Origin: Rikenellaceae bacterium
GTDB taxonomy: Bacteria > Bacteroidota > Bacteroidia > Bacteroidales > Rikenellaceae
Length of the DNA: 64,000 bases
Assembly (NCBI GenBank): GCA_017936385.1
Contig: JAGBFQ010000019.1
Coordinates: forward strand, 1-64,000
Direction of reading: 5' to 3'
Positions 9,166-18,212 of the stretch are shown piece after piece. The notes beneath the pieces were generated by a model. The model was not told the origin of the DNA. It was given only the letters and a program-made list of their open reading frames with translations, and searched no databases. The translations under genes were made by a program, and so were the position numbers. The stretch's first letter is position 1. Each line of letters opens with the position of its first letter.

Positions 9166-10128
9166 ATGCAAGTTAAAGAGATTATAGCACAAGCCCAAAG
9201 CAGCGGCAAGGCACGCTTCTCGTTTGAGTTGTTACCACCACTGAAGGGCGACGGTACCGACAAGGTGTTCGAGGCTATCGACACCTTGCGCGACTACAAC
9301 CCCGCGTTTATCCACGTCACGTTCCACCGCGAGTTGGTCAAATCGACCCCTATGCCCGACGGCACCATTGAGCGTCACATCGACCGCCACCGCCCCGGAA
9401 CGGTGGGTATCTCGGCAGCCATCAAAGCACGCTACGGAATCGACACCGTGCCTCACCTTATTTGTGGCGGCCACTCGAAATACGACATCGAGGATGCACT
9501 CATTGATATGGACTTCTTGGGTTTGGATACACTGATGGCACTGCGAGGCGACGCCATGAAGGGCGAGCCTCACTTTGTCCCCCACCCCCAAGGACACGCC
9601 TACGCCGTGGATTTGGTACGCCAAATTTCAGCCATGAACCGTGGTGAGTTTCTTGACCCGGAGGAGGGTGTATCGCACCACTCGAACTTCTGCATCGGAG
9701 TTGCAGGCTACCCCGAGAAACATGGTGATTCACCAAGCGTCGAGGAGGATATTCGTCGCCTTAAAGAGAAGGTTGACGCAGGAGCCGACTACATTATCAC
9801 ACAGATGTTTTTCGACAACAGCAAGTTCTTTGAATTCGTGGAGCGTTGCCGCAAAGTGGGTATCAACGTACCCATCATTCCGGGTATAAAACCCATGTCG
9901 ACACTCAAACACCTGGAGGTGTTGCCTCGAATCTTCTGGTGTCACTTGCCCGACGAGTTGCGTCGCCGCGCCTCGGTATGTACCAACAACGCCGACATGC
10001 GCAAATTCGGTGTCGAGTGGGCAAGCGAACAATCGGCCGAGCTAATCGCCGCAGGAATTCCTGTAATCCACTATTACTCGATGGGACGCACCGACAACGT
10101 TGCCCAAATTGTCAGCAACGTGTTTTAA
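9166..10128 (+). CDS. metF: 5,10-methylenetetrahydrofolate reductase MetF
   Basis: The 320-residue TIM-barrel flavoprotein reduces methylene-THF to methyl-THF, the methyl donor used by the adjacent MetH. Family features are FSFELLPP at 18-25, HVTFHRE, the LALRGD-like LMALRGD motif, and YIITQMFFDN. The ATG at 9166 gives the normal N-terminus; an in-frame extension upstream would overlap metH and is not used. A strong terminator follows at 10156. Confidence 0.96.
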   Translation: MQVKEIIAQAQSSGKARFSFELLPPLKGDGTDKVFEAIDTLRDYNPAFIHVTFHRELVKSTPMPDGTIERHIDRHRPGTVGISAAIKARYGIDTVPHLICGGHSKYDIEDALIDMDFLGLDTLMALRGDAMKGEPHFVPHPQGHAYAVDLVRQISAMNRGEFLDPEEGVSHHSNFCIGVAGYPEKHGDSPSVEEDIRRLKEKVDAGADYIITQMFFDNSKFFEFVERCRKVGINVPIIPGIKPMSTLKHLEVLPRIFWCHLPDELRRRASVCTNNADMRKFGVEWASEQSAELIAAGIPVIHYYSMGRTDNVAQIVSNVF

Positions 10129-10155
10129 ACAGAAGTGCTCAATAAAATCACTAAA

Positions 10156-10205
10156 CTCCCTAAACTCCCGAGTCTCATCACTGTTGGGAATTTAGGGAGT
10201 TTTTA
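10156..10205 (+). terminator. Terminator after metF
   Basis: CTCCCTAAA and TTTAGGGAG pair, extended by CTCCC/GGGAA with one mismatch across a 16-nt loop, followed by a T-run. It closes the cyclase-metH-metF unit. Confidence 0.8.
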
Positions 10206-10213
10206 TATCCGAT

Positions 10214-10318
10214 TGTGAATTGCGAACTGCGAACTGCGAACTGTGAATTCTGAATTGCGAACTGCGAATTGCGAACTGTGAATTGTGAACTGCGAATTGT
10301 GAATTGTGAATTGTGAAT
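10214..10318. repeat. Heptanucleotide tandem repeat, 15 copies
   Basis: Fifteen consecutive 7-bp units of consensus TGYGAAY run without interruption, for example TGTGAAT and TGCGAAC. Nearly all variation is C/T at positions 3 and 7, with one unit starting TC. The array ends 4 bp before the rmuC stop codon. Because 7 is not a multiple of 3 it cycles through all frames and encodes nothing credible. Confidence 0.93.
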
Positions 10319-10322
10319 TAAT

Positions 10323-11591
10323 TTACTCCTCTTCGGTTTGGTTGTCGAGCATCGCTTTGGAGAGTTGTTTTTTGGATTTGACTCCGAGTTTTTGGAGTTT
10401 TTCGCATTGACCCACCAGGTTACCACGACCCGTCGAGAGTTTCTTCATCGCCTCCTCGTAGCTACCACTCGCCTTGCCAAGACTTGCGCCCACAGCCTCG
10501 AGGTCGGCCACAAAACCCACAAATTTCTCATAAAGTTTGGTTCCCTGCTCGGCAATATCTAAGGCATTGCGGCTTTGGGCGTCACGATACCAAAGGTCGT
10601 CGATAATTTTGAGCAGTGCAAAAAGATTGGTCGGCGAGGCTATAATCACATTCTTGCGGTAGGCATCCTCCCACAGCGAACCATCACTCTGCAAAGCCGC
10701 CATAAAAGCTGGCTCGTTAGGCATAAACATAATCACGAAGTCGGGAGTACGCTCCTTGATAAGTCCCAATGATTGGTAGTTTTTGCGGCTCAGTTCGTCG
10801 ACGTGACGGCGCGTCGATTCGAGATGTGCTTTGAGTTCGGCGTCACGCTGAGCGTCGCTTTCGGCGCCCACATAACCTACGAAAGCCGTCAGCGAAACCT
10901 TCGAGTCAATGACAATCTGTTTACCACCGGGCAGATTCATCACCACATCCGGTCGCAGGTTACGTCCCTCCTCATCCTTGAAATTCTCTTGAGTAAAGTA
11001 GTGAACCCCCTGCTGAAAATTGAAACTCTCAAGAATCGTCGCCAACACCATCTCGCCCCAATCACCCTGATACTTCGAATCACCCTTGAGCGCACGGGTA
11101 AGATTGGCCGTCTCGGAGGTAATCTGTTGATTGAGTCGTTGCAGGTTTTTGAGTTCATTCTGTATGGCTCCCTGTTGGGTCAGTTCGGTGGCGTGGATTC
11201 GTTCGACGCGCTCCTTGAAATCTCGCAGGTTATCGCCAAACGGTTTTAAAAGGATTTGGAGCGATTCCTTGTTGGTGGCTTTGAACTTTTCGCTCTCCGA
11301 AGCCAGAATTTCCGAAGCCAGGAGTTTAAACTCACCGCGCATCACCTCACGGTTTTTGTCGGCATCCTCGCGCTCACGAGCTATCTGTCCTTCGAGAAGT
11401 TCGGCACGTGTTTTGGCCGACGACAACTGTTCGGTAAGGTTCACAACCGAGCGTTCGAGCTCTTCGTTACGCAGTCGGTAATCAGCCGTAACCGAACGAG
11501 CCTCATTCACACGGCCACGCATCACAAGCCACACGACAACAGCCACAGCCGCCAAAAACAGAGCAACAACAATGTATGTAATTTCCACCAT
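10323..11591 (-). CDS. rmuC: DNA recombination protein RmuC
   Basis: The 422-residue product has an N-terminal membrane helix (about residues 3-22), a long charged coiled coil (30-170), and the RmuC nuclease-like core around GDWGEMVLATILESF and DSKVSLTAF. RmuC limits inversions at short inverted repeats in E. coli; its exact activity is not settled. I take the ATG at 11591, which places the membrane helix at the N-terminus; an in-frame ATG at 11645 would run through the promoter. The gene ends against the heptamer array. Confidence 0.9.
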   Translation of the reverse strand: MVEITYIVVALFLAAVAVVVWLVMRGRVNEARSVTADYRLRNEELERSVVNLTEQLSSAKTRAELLEGQIAREREDADKNREVMRGEFKLLASEILASESEKFKATNKESLQILLKPFGDNLRDFKERVERIHATELTQQGAIQNELKNLQRLNQQITSETANLTRALKGDSKYQGDWGEMVLATILESFNFQQGVHYFTQENFKDEEGRNLRPDVVMNLPGGKQIVIDSKVSLTAFVGYVGAESDAQRDAELKAHLESTRRHVDELSRKNYQSLGLIKERTPDFVIMFMPNEPAFMAALQSDGSLWEDAYRKNVIIASPTNLFALLKIIDDLWYRDAQSRNALDIAEQGTKLYEKFVGFVADLEAVGASLGKASGSYEEAMKKLSTGRGNLVGQCEKLQKLGVKSKKQLSKAMLDNQTEEE

Positions 11592-11618
11592 AAAACTCAA
11601 AAATAATATTTCACACCT

Positions 11619-11626
11619 CAAAGATA
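11619..11626 (-). promoter_or_regulatory. -7 box of the rmuC promoter
   Basis: The minus strand reads TATCTTTG about 28 bp before the chosen rmuC ATG. This also argues against the longer rmuC frame. Confidence 0.6.
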
Positions 11627-11670
11627 CGAAACAAAACCGCAACATGTAGCGTAATTTCGCAGAAAATTCA

Positions 11671-11678
11671 TACCTTTG
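11671..11678 (+). promoter_or_regulatory. -7 box of the rpe operon promoter
   Basis: The plus strand reads TACCTTTG, 23 bp before the rpe ATG. A TTTCG resembling the -33 element lies in the preceding 20 bp. It probably drives the six-gene run to 18177. Confidence 0.6.
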
Positions 11679-11701
11679 TATTTAAATACGAATAACACAT
11701 T

Positions 11702-12355
11702 ATGAAAAACAGAATTCTCGCACCTTCGATGCTGTCGGCCGACTTCGGACACCTGGCAGATGACACCAAGATGATTGACCGCAGCGCGGCTCAATGGATT
11801 CATATCGACGTTATGGATGGCGTATTCGTGCCCAATATATCGTTCGGTTTTCCCGTACTGAAGGCTATCAAGGCCGCTTCGGACAAATTCTGCGACGTCC
11901 ACTTGATGATTGTCGAGCCCGAGAAGTACGTTGAACGCTTTGCCAAAGCCGGTGCACATCTGGTGACTTTCCACCTCGAGGCTACCAAAGATATTCAAGG
12001 TACTATCGACCTGATTCGTCAAAGCGGAGCCAAGGTGGGCGTATCTATCAAACCCGGAACCCCGGCCGAAGCTCTCGACGAGTGGTTGGACAAAATCGAC
12101 CTTGTGTTGGTAATGAGCGTTGAGCCCGGATTCGGTGGACAAAGTTTCATGCCCGGTTCGGTGGATAAGGTGAAATATCTGCGCAGGGCAATCGACAGTC
12201 GCGGACTCGATGTGACAATCGAAATCGACGGTGGCGTATCAGCTGCCAATGCGGGTATGCTCTATGAGGCTGGTTGCGATGCTCTGGTTGCGGGAAGTGC
12301 CGTTTTTGGTGCCCCCGACCCCGAGGCCGAGATTCTCAAAATACTTAACGCATAA
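11702..12355 (+). CDS. rpe: Ribulose-phosphate 3-epimerase
   Basis: The 217-residue TIM-barrel enzyme interconverts ribulose 5-phosphate and xylulose 5-phosphate in the pentose phosphate pathway. Visible motifs are HIDVMDGVFVPN (metal-binding His/Asp), DVHLMI, SVEPGFGGQ and the phosphate-binding EIDGGVS. Full length. First gene of a run on the same strand, 14 bp before the ABC-F gene. Confidence 0.97.
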   Translation: MKNRILAPSMLSADFGHLADDTKMIDRSAAQWIHIDVMDGVFVPNISFGFPVLKAIKAASDKFCDVHLMIVEPEKYVERFAKAGAHLVTFHLEATKDIQGTIDLIRQSGAKVGVSIKPGTPAEALDEWLDKIDLVLVMSVEPGFGGQSFMPGSVDKVKYLRRAIDSRGLDVTIEIDGGVSAANAGMLYEAGCDALVAGSAVFGAPDPEAEILKILNA

Positions 12356-12369
12356 ACATCTACCATCAG

Positions 12370-14310
12370 ATGGTTTCATTGGACAATGTGACCGTCAGTT
12401 TCTCGGGTACGGAGCTGTTTAGCGGGGTATCGTTTCTGATTAACCCCAAAGACAGAGTCGGACTCGTGGGCAAGAACGGCGCAGGAAAAACTACCATACT
12501 CAAACTTATCACGGGCGAACAACAAGCCTCCGAAGGTAAGGTTACGGTGTTTGAAGATTGCAGCGTGGGCTACCTGCCGCAACAGATGCGCGTGACAGAC
12601 ACAACATCGCTGGTTGACGAAACGGCCAAAGCGTTTGCCGAAGTGCTGGCACTCGAAGCCGAGATTACGCAAATCAACGAGCAACTTGCCGTGCGCACCG
12701 ACTACGAGAGCGACGACTACGAACGTATGTTGCACCGACTCAACGATGCCACAGACCGCTATCATCTGTTGGGCGGTAGCAGCCGCGACGCCGATATTGA
12801 ACGTACGTTGTTGGGCTTGGGATTCCGACGCGAGGAGTTCGACAAGCCGACCAGCACGTTCAGTGGCGGTTGGAGAATGCGTATCGAATTGGCCAAACTG
12901 CTGCTCAGCAAGCCGTCGATTCTTTTGTTGGATGAGCCGACAAACCACCTCGATATCGAGAGTATTCAGTGGTTGGAGAGCTATCTGAAAGAGTATTCGG
13001 GTGCGGTGTTGCTGATTTCGCACGACCGCGCATTTCTGGATAATGTAACCACACGCACTATAGAACTGTCGTGCGGACGAGTCTACGACTACAAGGTTCC
13101 GTACAGTCACTTTGTGCAACTCAGAGCCGAGCGCCGCGAGCAACAAAAAGCCGCCTTTGCCAATCAACAGAGGATGATTGAGAAGAGCGAAGAGTTTATC
13201 GAGCGTTTCCGCTACAAACCCACCAAATCGAATCAAGTGCAGTCGCGTATCAAGCAGTTGGAGAAAATCGAACGCATTGAGATTGACGACGAGGAGACAG
13301 GTGCACTCAACATCAAGTTCCCTCCCGCCCCGCGTTCGGGTCAGATTGTGGCCGAAATCAAGGAGGTGGGCAAATGTTTTGGTTCGCACAGAGTGTTCAG
13401 CGGAGCAAACATTACAATCGAGCGTGGTGAGAAAATCGCTTTCGTGGGTCGCAACGGCGAGGGTAAGACAACCCTTGCACGTATGATTATCGGCGAGAGC
13501 GAGGTGACGGAGGGTTCCATCCGCTTGGGCGCAAATGTCAATGTGGGATACTACGCCCAAAACCAAGACGATTTGATGAACGGCGAATTCACGGTGTTCG
13601 ACACGTTGGACAAGGTAGCTGTGGGCGACATTCGCACGCGACTCAGAGATATACTCGGAGCCTTTCTGTTCCACGGCGAGGACATCGACAAGAAGGTCAA
13701 GGTGCTGTCGGGTGGCGAGCGTTCGCGCTTGGCTATGGCCCGCATGATGTTGGAGCCTCGCAACCTGTTGGTACTCGACGAGCCGACCAACCACATGGAT
13801 ATGCGCTCGAAAGACATACTCAAAAATGCATTGCAGAAGTATGATGGCACGTTGATACTCGTATCGCACGACCGTGACTTTTTGGACGGCGTGGTGGACA
13901 AGGTGTATGAGTTCCGCGACGGAGCGGTCAAGGAGTATTTGGGAGGCATCTACTACTTCCTCGAAAAGCGTCAGTTGGAGTCGTTGCGCGAGGTCGAAAT
14001 TCGACAAAAAGAGGTGGCAACGGAGGTCGCTGCACCCTCGCGTGGCAAAGAGGAGTACCTGCAACGCAAGGAGAACGAAAAGGAGGTGCGACGAATCAAA
14101 AACGCCATCACCAAAGTGGAGAGTGACATCGAACGTTTGGAGGGTGAGATTGCCGATTGGGACGCCAAATTGGCCGACCCTGCGACGCACGGGCTGGATA
14201 TCAGCGACCCTAAATTGTTTGACACCTACAACGCACTCAAAGGACAACTCGACCACCAGATGCACGAGTGGGAGAAACTTAACTACGAATTGGAAATTGT
14301 AACTGATTGA
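12370..14310 (+). CDS. ABC-F family ATPase
   Basis: The 646-residue protein has two ATP-binding cassettes and no membrane segments, as in ABC-F translation factors. Cassette 1 has Walker A GKNGAGKTT (34-42), signature FSGGW near 164 and LLDEPTNHLD. Cassette 2 has GRNGEGKTT near 360, LSGGERSR near 444 and VLDEPTNHMD. A charged linker lies between them and a C-terminal coiled coil (about 560-646) resembles Uup-type members. Such proteins bind the ribosomal E site; the subfamily here is not certain. Its place before rlmB fits a ribosome role. Confidence 0.93.
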   Translation: MVSLDNVTVSFSGTELFSGVSFLINPKDRVGLVGKNGAGKTTILKLITGEQQASEGKVTVFEDCSVGYLPQQMRVTDTTSLVDETAKAFAEVLALEAEITQINEQLAVRTDYESDDYERMLHRLNDATDRYHLLGGSSRDADIERTLLGLGFRREEFDKPTSTFSGGWRMRIELAKLLLSKPSILLLDEPTNHLDIESIQWLESYLKEYSGAVLLISHDRAFLDNVTTRTIELSCGRVYDYKVPYSHFVQLRAERREQQKAAFANQQRMIEKSEEFIERFRYKPTKSNQVQSRIKQLEKIERIEIDDEETGALNIKFPPAPRSGQIVAEIKEVGKCFGSHRVFSGANITIERGEKIAFVGRNGEGKTTLARMIIGESEVTEGSIRLGANVNVGYYAQNQDDLMNGEFTVFDTLDKVAVGDIRTRLRDILGAFLFHGEDIDKKVKVLSGGERSRLAMARMMLEPRNLLVLDEPTNHMDMRSKDILKNALQKYDGTLILVSHDRDFLDGVVDKVYEFRDGAVKEYLGGIYYFLEKRQLESLREVEIRQKEVATEVAAPSRGKEEYLQRKENEKEVRRIKNAITKVESDIERLEGEIADWDAKLADPATHGLDISDPKLFDTYNALKGQLDHQMHEWEKLNYELEIVTD

Positions 14311-14311
14311 T

Positions 14312-15046
14312 ATGGATAACATCGTATTCGGCATTCGCCCCGTGATTGAAGCAATCGAATCGGGCCGCCAAATCGAAAAAGTGTATGTACGTAAAGGGGC
14401 CGACGGACAACTGCTGTCGGAACTCAAAGCCGTATGCAAAGCGCAAAAGGTACACGTTCAGGAGGTACCTGTCGAGAAACTCAACCGCATGACACGACTC
14501 AACCATCAGGGAGTGGTTGCCACCGTGTCGCCCATCGTGTATGCCGACCTGGAAGAGATTCTGTCGGGTGTGCCCGAAGGTGAGGCAGGACTCATCGTGT
14601 TGTTGGACAGCATTACCGACGTGCGTAACTTCGGAGCTATTGCCCGTAGTGCCGAGTGTGTGGGTGCTCACGGACTCGTGACATCGCTTAAATCTTCGGC
14701 ACCCGTGAACGCCGAGGCTATCAAGTCGTCGGCCGGCGCGCTGAACATCATCCCCGTGGCTCGCGTGGGCAGTATCCGCAATACGCTCAAAGCACTCCAA
14801 GCCGAGGGTTATCAGATTGCCGCCGCCACCGAGAAGGCCGAGCAAACGGTCTATGATGCCGACCTGACCCGCCCCACCGTAGTGGTTATGGGTAGCGAGG
14901 ATACGGGAATCTCCAAAGAGGTGCTCAAAATGTGCGACTGCCAAGTGGCAATCCCGATGAAAGGCCGTATCGAGTCGCTCAATGTGAGTGCTGCGGCTGC
15001 GGTTATTCTGTTTGAGGTTCAACGTCAGCGAATCTGCAAAAAGTAA
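14312..15046 (+). CDS. rlmB: 23S rRNA (guanosine-2'-O)-methyltransferase RlmB (SpoU family)
   Basis: The 244-residue SpoU/TrmH-family enzyme has an N-terminal RNA-binding domain (to about 75) and a knotted SAM-binding domain with the three SpoU motifs: DVRNFGAIARSAE, VMGSEDTGIS and IPMKGRIESLNVSAAAAV. RlmB methylates G2251 in the peptidyl-transferase P loop. It starts one base after the ABC-F stop, and its TAA overlaps the argE ATG (TAATG), so translation is probably coupled in both directions. Confidence 0.92.
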   Translation: MDNIVFGIRPVIEAIESGRQIEKVYVRKGADGQLLSELKAVCKAQKVHVQEVPVEKLNRMTRLNHQGVVATVSPIVYADLEEILSGVPEGEAGLIVLLDSITDVRNFGAIARSAECVGAHGLVTSLKSSAPVNAEAIKSSAGALNIIPVARVGSIRNTLKALQAEGYQIAAATEKAEQTVYDADLTRPTVVVMGSEDTGISKEVLKMCDCQVAIPMKGRIESLNVSAAAAVILFEVQRQRICKK

Positions 15047-16110
15047 TGAAATATCAGACGCTATACGATAATGCTGTGGAGTTGTTGCAACGGTTGATTG
15101 CAACGCCCTCCATAAGTCGCTCGGAGAGTGACACAGCCACGCTGATTGAGCAGTGGTTGCAGACTCGTGGAGTGACGACGCATCGATACAAAAATAATGT
15201 GTGGGCTTATAACCTACACTACGATGAGTCGAAACCAACCATTCTACTCAACTCGCATCACGACACCGTGAAACCCAATGCGGCATATACCCGCGACCCG
15301 TTTGCACCAACCATTGAGGATGGCCGACTGTATGGCTTGGGAAGCAACGACGCAGGTGCAAGTGCCGTGGGACTTTTGGCGACGTTTATGCATTTGTATG
15401 CCGATACGGATTTGACCTACAACCTTTGTGTGGCCATTACAGGCGAGGAGGAGGTTTCGGGGCGCGAAGGCATTGAGTCTATTTTGGACAAAATCGGTCC
15501 CGTGGAGTGGGCCCTTGTTGGCGAACCTACACAGATGCAGATGGCCATCGCCGAGCGAGGGTTGTTGGTGCTTGACTGCACAGCTCACGGTAAGGCCGGA
15601 CACGCCGCACGAGCAGAGGGCGACAACGCCATATATCGTGCTATGAAGGATATTGAGTGGTTCCGTACCTACGAATTTCCCGAAGTGAGCGAACTTTTCG
15701 GACGCGTCAAGATGAGCGTAACGCAAATTGAGGCGGGCACTCAACACAACGTTGTGCCTGCCGAGTGTCGTTTTGTGGTGGACGTGCGGGTCACCGACCG
15801 CTACACCAACGAGCAGGTTGTGGAGCATATCCGCCAGAGAGTAAGTTGCGATGTAACACCCCGTTCGCTCCGTCTGAAACCATCGCACATTGCCCCCTCG
15901 CACCCCGTTGTACAGGCTGGTCTGTCGTTGGGACTCACAACTTTCGGGTCACCCACAAGCTCCGACCAGATGTTGCTCAGTGTGCCGTCGCTCAAGATGG
16001 GTATTGGCGACAGCGCGCGCTCACACAGCGCCGATGAATACATCATCTTGGACGAAATCGCCCACGGCATCGAAACATACATTGAAATACTAACCAAAGT
16101 GATTAAATAG
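15046..16110 (+). CDS. argE: M20-family deacetylase, probably ArgE-type (arginine biosynthesis)
   Basis: The 354-residue metallohydrolase has M20 signatures: SHHDTVK near 70 (first metal ligand), GLGSNDAGAS, TGEEEVSG near 133 (catalytic Glu pair) and the dimerisation-domain GKAGHAA. Family members deacylate N-acetylornithine, N-acetylcitrulline or N-succinyl derivatives. Bacteroidales use a succinylated variant of the arginine pathway, so the acyl group is uncertain. The next gene is argH, two steps later, which supports the arginine role. Confidence 0.87.
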   Translation: MKYQTLYDNAVELLQRLIATPSISRSESDTATLIEQWLQTRGVTTHRYKNNVWAYNLHYDESKPTILLNSHHDTVKPNAAYTRDPFAPTIEDGRLYGLGSNDAGASAVGLLATFMHLYADTDLTYNLCVAITGEEEVSGREGIESILDKIGPVEWALVGEPTQMQMAIAERGLLVLDCTAHGKAGHAARAEGDNAIYRAMKDIEWFRTYEFPEVSELFGRVKMSVTQIEAGTQHNVVPAECRFVVDVRVTDRYTNEQVVEHIRQRVSCDVTPRSLRLKPSHIAPSHPVVQAGLSLGLTTFGSPTSSDQMLLSVPSLKMGIGDSARSHSADEYIILDEIAHGIETYIEILTKVIK

Positions 16111-16122
16111 TTGAAAGAAATT

Positions 16123-17457
16123 ATGAAACAACTGTGGCAAAAAGATACTAATGTCAATCGAACGGTTGAACGCTTTACGGTCGGCAAAGACCGCGAATTG
16201 GATGTACTGCTGGCACGCGCCGATGTCCTCGGTTCGCTGGCTCACACCCGAATGTTGGAGAGCATCGGACTGATGTCGAGCGACGACTTGGAGTGCGTAC
16301 AACGCGAACTCAAACAGATTTTCGCCGAAGTGGAACGCGGAGATTTCCGCATCGAGGATGGCGTAGAGGATGTTCACTCGCAGGTGGAGTTCCTGCTCAC
16401 CGAGCGCATCGGTCAAGCGGGCAAGAAGATTCACAGCGGACGCAGTCGCAACGACCAAGTTTTGGTGGATTTGCGCATATTCCTGCGCCGCGAGATTTTC
16501 GAGATTGTCGAAGCTGCGAAGGAACTTTTCGATACCCTACAAGAGTTGTCTGAGAAGCACAAAAATGTATTGATGCCTGGCTACACCCACTTACAGGTGG
16601 CTATGCCATCGTCGTTCGGTCTGTGGTTCGGAGCCTATGCCGAAAGTTTGGTGGATGACACACAAATGGCTCTGGCGGCATATCGCATCTGCAACCGCAA
16701 CCCGCTCGGCTCGGCAGCAGGCTACGGTTCGTCGTTCCCGCTCAACCGCACGATGACAACCTCACTGTTGGGCTTCGACTCGATGGACTACAACGTGGTG
16801 TATGCCCAGATGGGACGTGGTAAAACCGAGCGCGTAGTGGCACAAGCCATCGCCGCTTACGCCGCAACCCTCGGCAAATTTGCAATGGACAACACGTTGT
16901 TCCTCAACCAGAACTTTGCCTTCATCAGCTATCCGCCCGAGTTGACAACCGGTTCGAGTATTATGCCCCACAAGAAGAACCCCGATGTGTGGGAAATCAT
17001 TCGCGGCAAGTGTAACCTGTTGCAGGCTCTGCCCAACCAAATCACCATGCTGACAACCAACCTGCCCACGGGTTATCACCGCGACCTGCAATTGATGAAA
17101 GAGGTGTTGTTCCCTGCGTTGGCCGATATCCGCGATGTGATGGCAATGGCCAAGATGATGTTGGAGAACATCTCGGTGGTGGAGAATATCACCACCCAAG
17201 AGAAGTACAAATATATGTTCAGTGTGGAGGTTGTGAATAACATGGTGTTGGAGGGTACCCCCTTCCGCGAAGCCTACAAAACCGTAGGACTCAACATCGA
17301 GCACGGCCAGTTCGAAGTTCCCGAAAAAATCAACCACACCCACGAAGGCAGTATCGGCAATCTGTGTAACGACCGTATTGCCGAGTTGATGCAGGGCGTG
17401 ATTGGCGAGTTCGGTTTTGAGCGCGTCGAGAAGGCCGAGTACGACCTGGCACACTAA
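16123..17457 (+). CDS. argH: Argininosuccinate lyase
   Basis: The 444-residue member of the fumarase/aspartase superfamily splits argininosuccinate into arginine and fumarate. It has SGRSRNDQV, MPGYTHLQ and the signature GSSIMPHKKNPD near 280. The ATG at 16123 is preferred to an in-frame TTG at 16111, which adds only four residues. It follows argE by 12 bp. Confidence 0.96.
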   Translation: MKQLWQKDTNVNRTVERFTVGKDRELDVLLARADVLGSLAHTRMLESIGLMSSDDLECVQRELKQIFAEVERGDFRIEDGVEDVHSQVEFLLTERIGQAGKKIHSGRSRNDQVLVDLRIFLRREIFEIVEAAKELFDTLQELSEKHKNVLMPGYTHLQVAMPSSFGLWFGAYAESLVDDTQMALAAYRICNRNPLGSAAGYGSSFPLNRTMTTSLLGFDSMDYNVVYAQMGRGKTERVVAQAIAAYAATLGKFAMDNTLFLNQNFAFISYPPELTTGSSIMPHKKNPDVWEIIRGKCNLLQALPNQITMLTTNLPTGYHRDLQLMKEVLFPALADIRDVMAMAKMMLENISVVENITTQEKYKYMFSVEVVNNMVLEGTPFREAYKTVGLNIEHGQFEVPEKINHTHEGSIGNLCNDRIAELMQGVIGEFGFERVEKAEYDLAH

Positions 17458-17472
17458 CACTCACATATTGCT

Positions 17473-18177
17473 ATGGCCACGGAGTACAAACACCCCAAAT
17501 TAGGAATCATCCGCTTGCAACGCCGCGTGGGTTGTAAGCGGATTTCCATTAGTGTTGCTCGTAGTGGACGCATTTCGGTGACCCATCCGTGGTATGTGTC
17601 GCGGCGGGCGGCATTAGCCTTTGTCGAACAAAAGGTTGAGTGGATTGGGGCGGCCCGTCAGCGGGTGCAACAAGCCGTCAAACCGTCGCTCATAGGCGAG
17701 GGTTATCGCACACGAAGTCACACTTTGCGGGTAGATTGCAACGCTCCAAAGTGCGGTTATATGATAAGCAACTCGGAAGTTTTGGTATGTTTGGTGTCAG
17801 GTGTTGCAGCAGACTCGGAGCAGGGGCAACAGGTAATTCGCACCGCACTGACCGAGGCTCTCCGCGCTGAGGCTCACAAGGTTCTGCCCGAGATGGTGGA
17901 GCGTCTGGCAAGGCAACACGGGCTGTCGTACAATGGGATTACAATCAAGAATATTCGTAGCAAATGGGGCAATTGTTCGGCTGTCAACCATCTGAACTTC
18001 TCGCTCTACCTGATGTTGTTGCCCGACGAGTTAGTCGAAATGGTGGTGTTGCACGAACTATGCCACACAGTGCACAAAAATCACTCAGCAGAGTTCCACA
18101 CCTTGCTCAATTCACTGCTTGGCGGCCGCGAACGAGAACTCAATCTCGCACTACGTAAATACCGCACCTCTTTGTAG
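17473..18177 (+). CDS. YgjP-like metallopeptidase domain protein (DUF45)
   Basis: The 234-residue protein carries HELCH near 194-198 followed by HSAEFH, giving the His-Glu-His plus third His zinc site of the DUF45/YgjP family. A preceding IRSKWGNCSA stretch is also typical. No signal peptide, so probably cytoplasmic. The substrate is unknown. Last gene of the rpe run; it converges on the minus-strand cluster with a 35-bp gap in which I see no clear terminator. Confidence 0.85.
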   Translation: MATEYKHPKLGIIRLQRRVGCKRISISVARSGRISVTHPWYVSRRAALAFVEQKVEWIGAARQRVQQAVKPSLIGEGYRTRSHTLRVDCNAPKCGYMISNSEVLVCLVSGVAADSEQGQQVIRTALTEALRAEAHKVLPEMVERLARQHGLSYNGITIKNIRSKWGNCSAVNHLNFSLYLMLLPDELVEMVVLHELCHTVHKNHSAEFHTLLNSLLGGRERELNLALRKYRTSL

Positions 18178-18212
18178 GAATACCTCAACTACAAAAAACA
18201 TCTCCCCAAGTC

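Noticed and set aside
10214..10318. CRISPR array
   Set aside because: Units are 7 bp with no spacers, and there are no cas genes in the window.
10178..10426. Frame through the heptamer array giving a peptide heptad-like repeat
   Set aside because: The peptide periodicity is only the 7-bp DNA repeat read in three frames, and it overlaps the rmuC end.
12376..14439. Long minus-strand frame opposite the ABC-F gene
   Set aside because: Antisense shadow of a convincing two-cassette ATPase; composition is Val/His/Leu-rich as expected for reversed codons.
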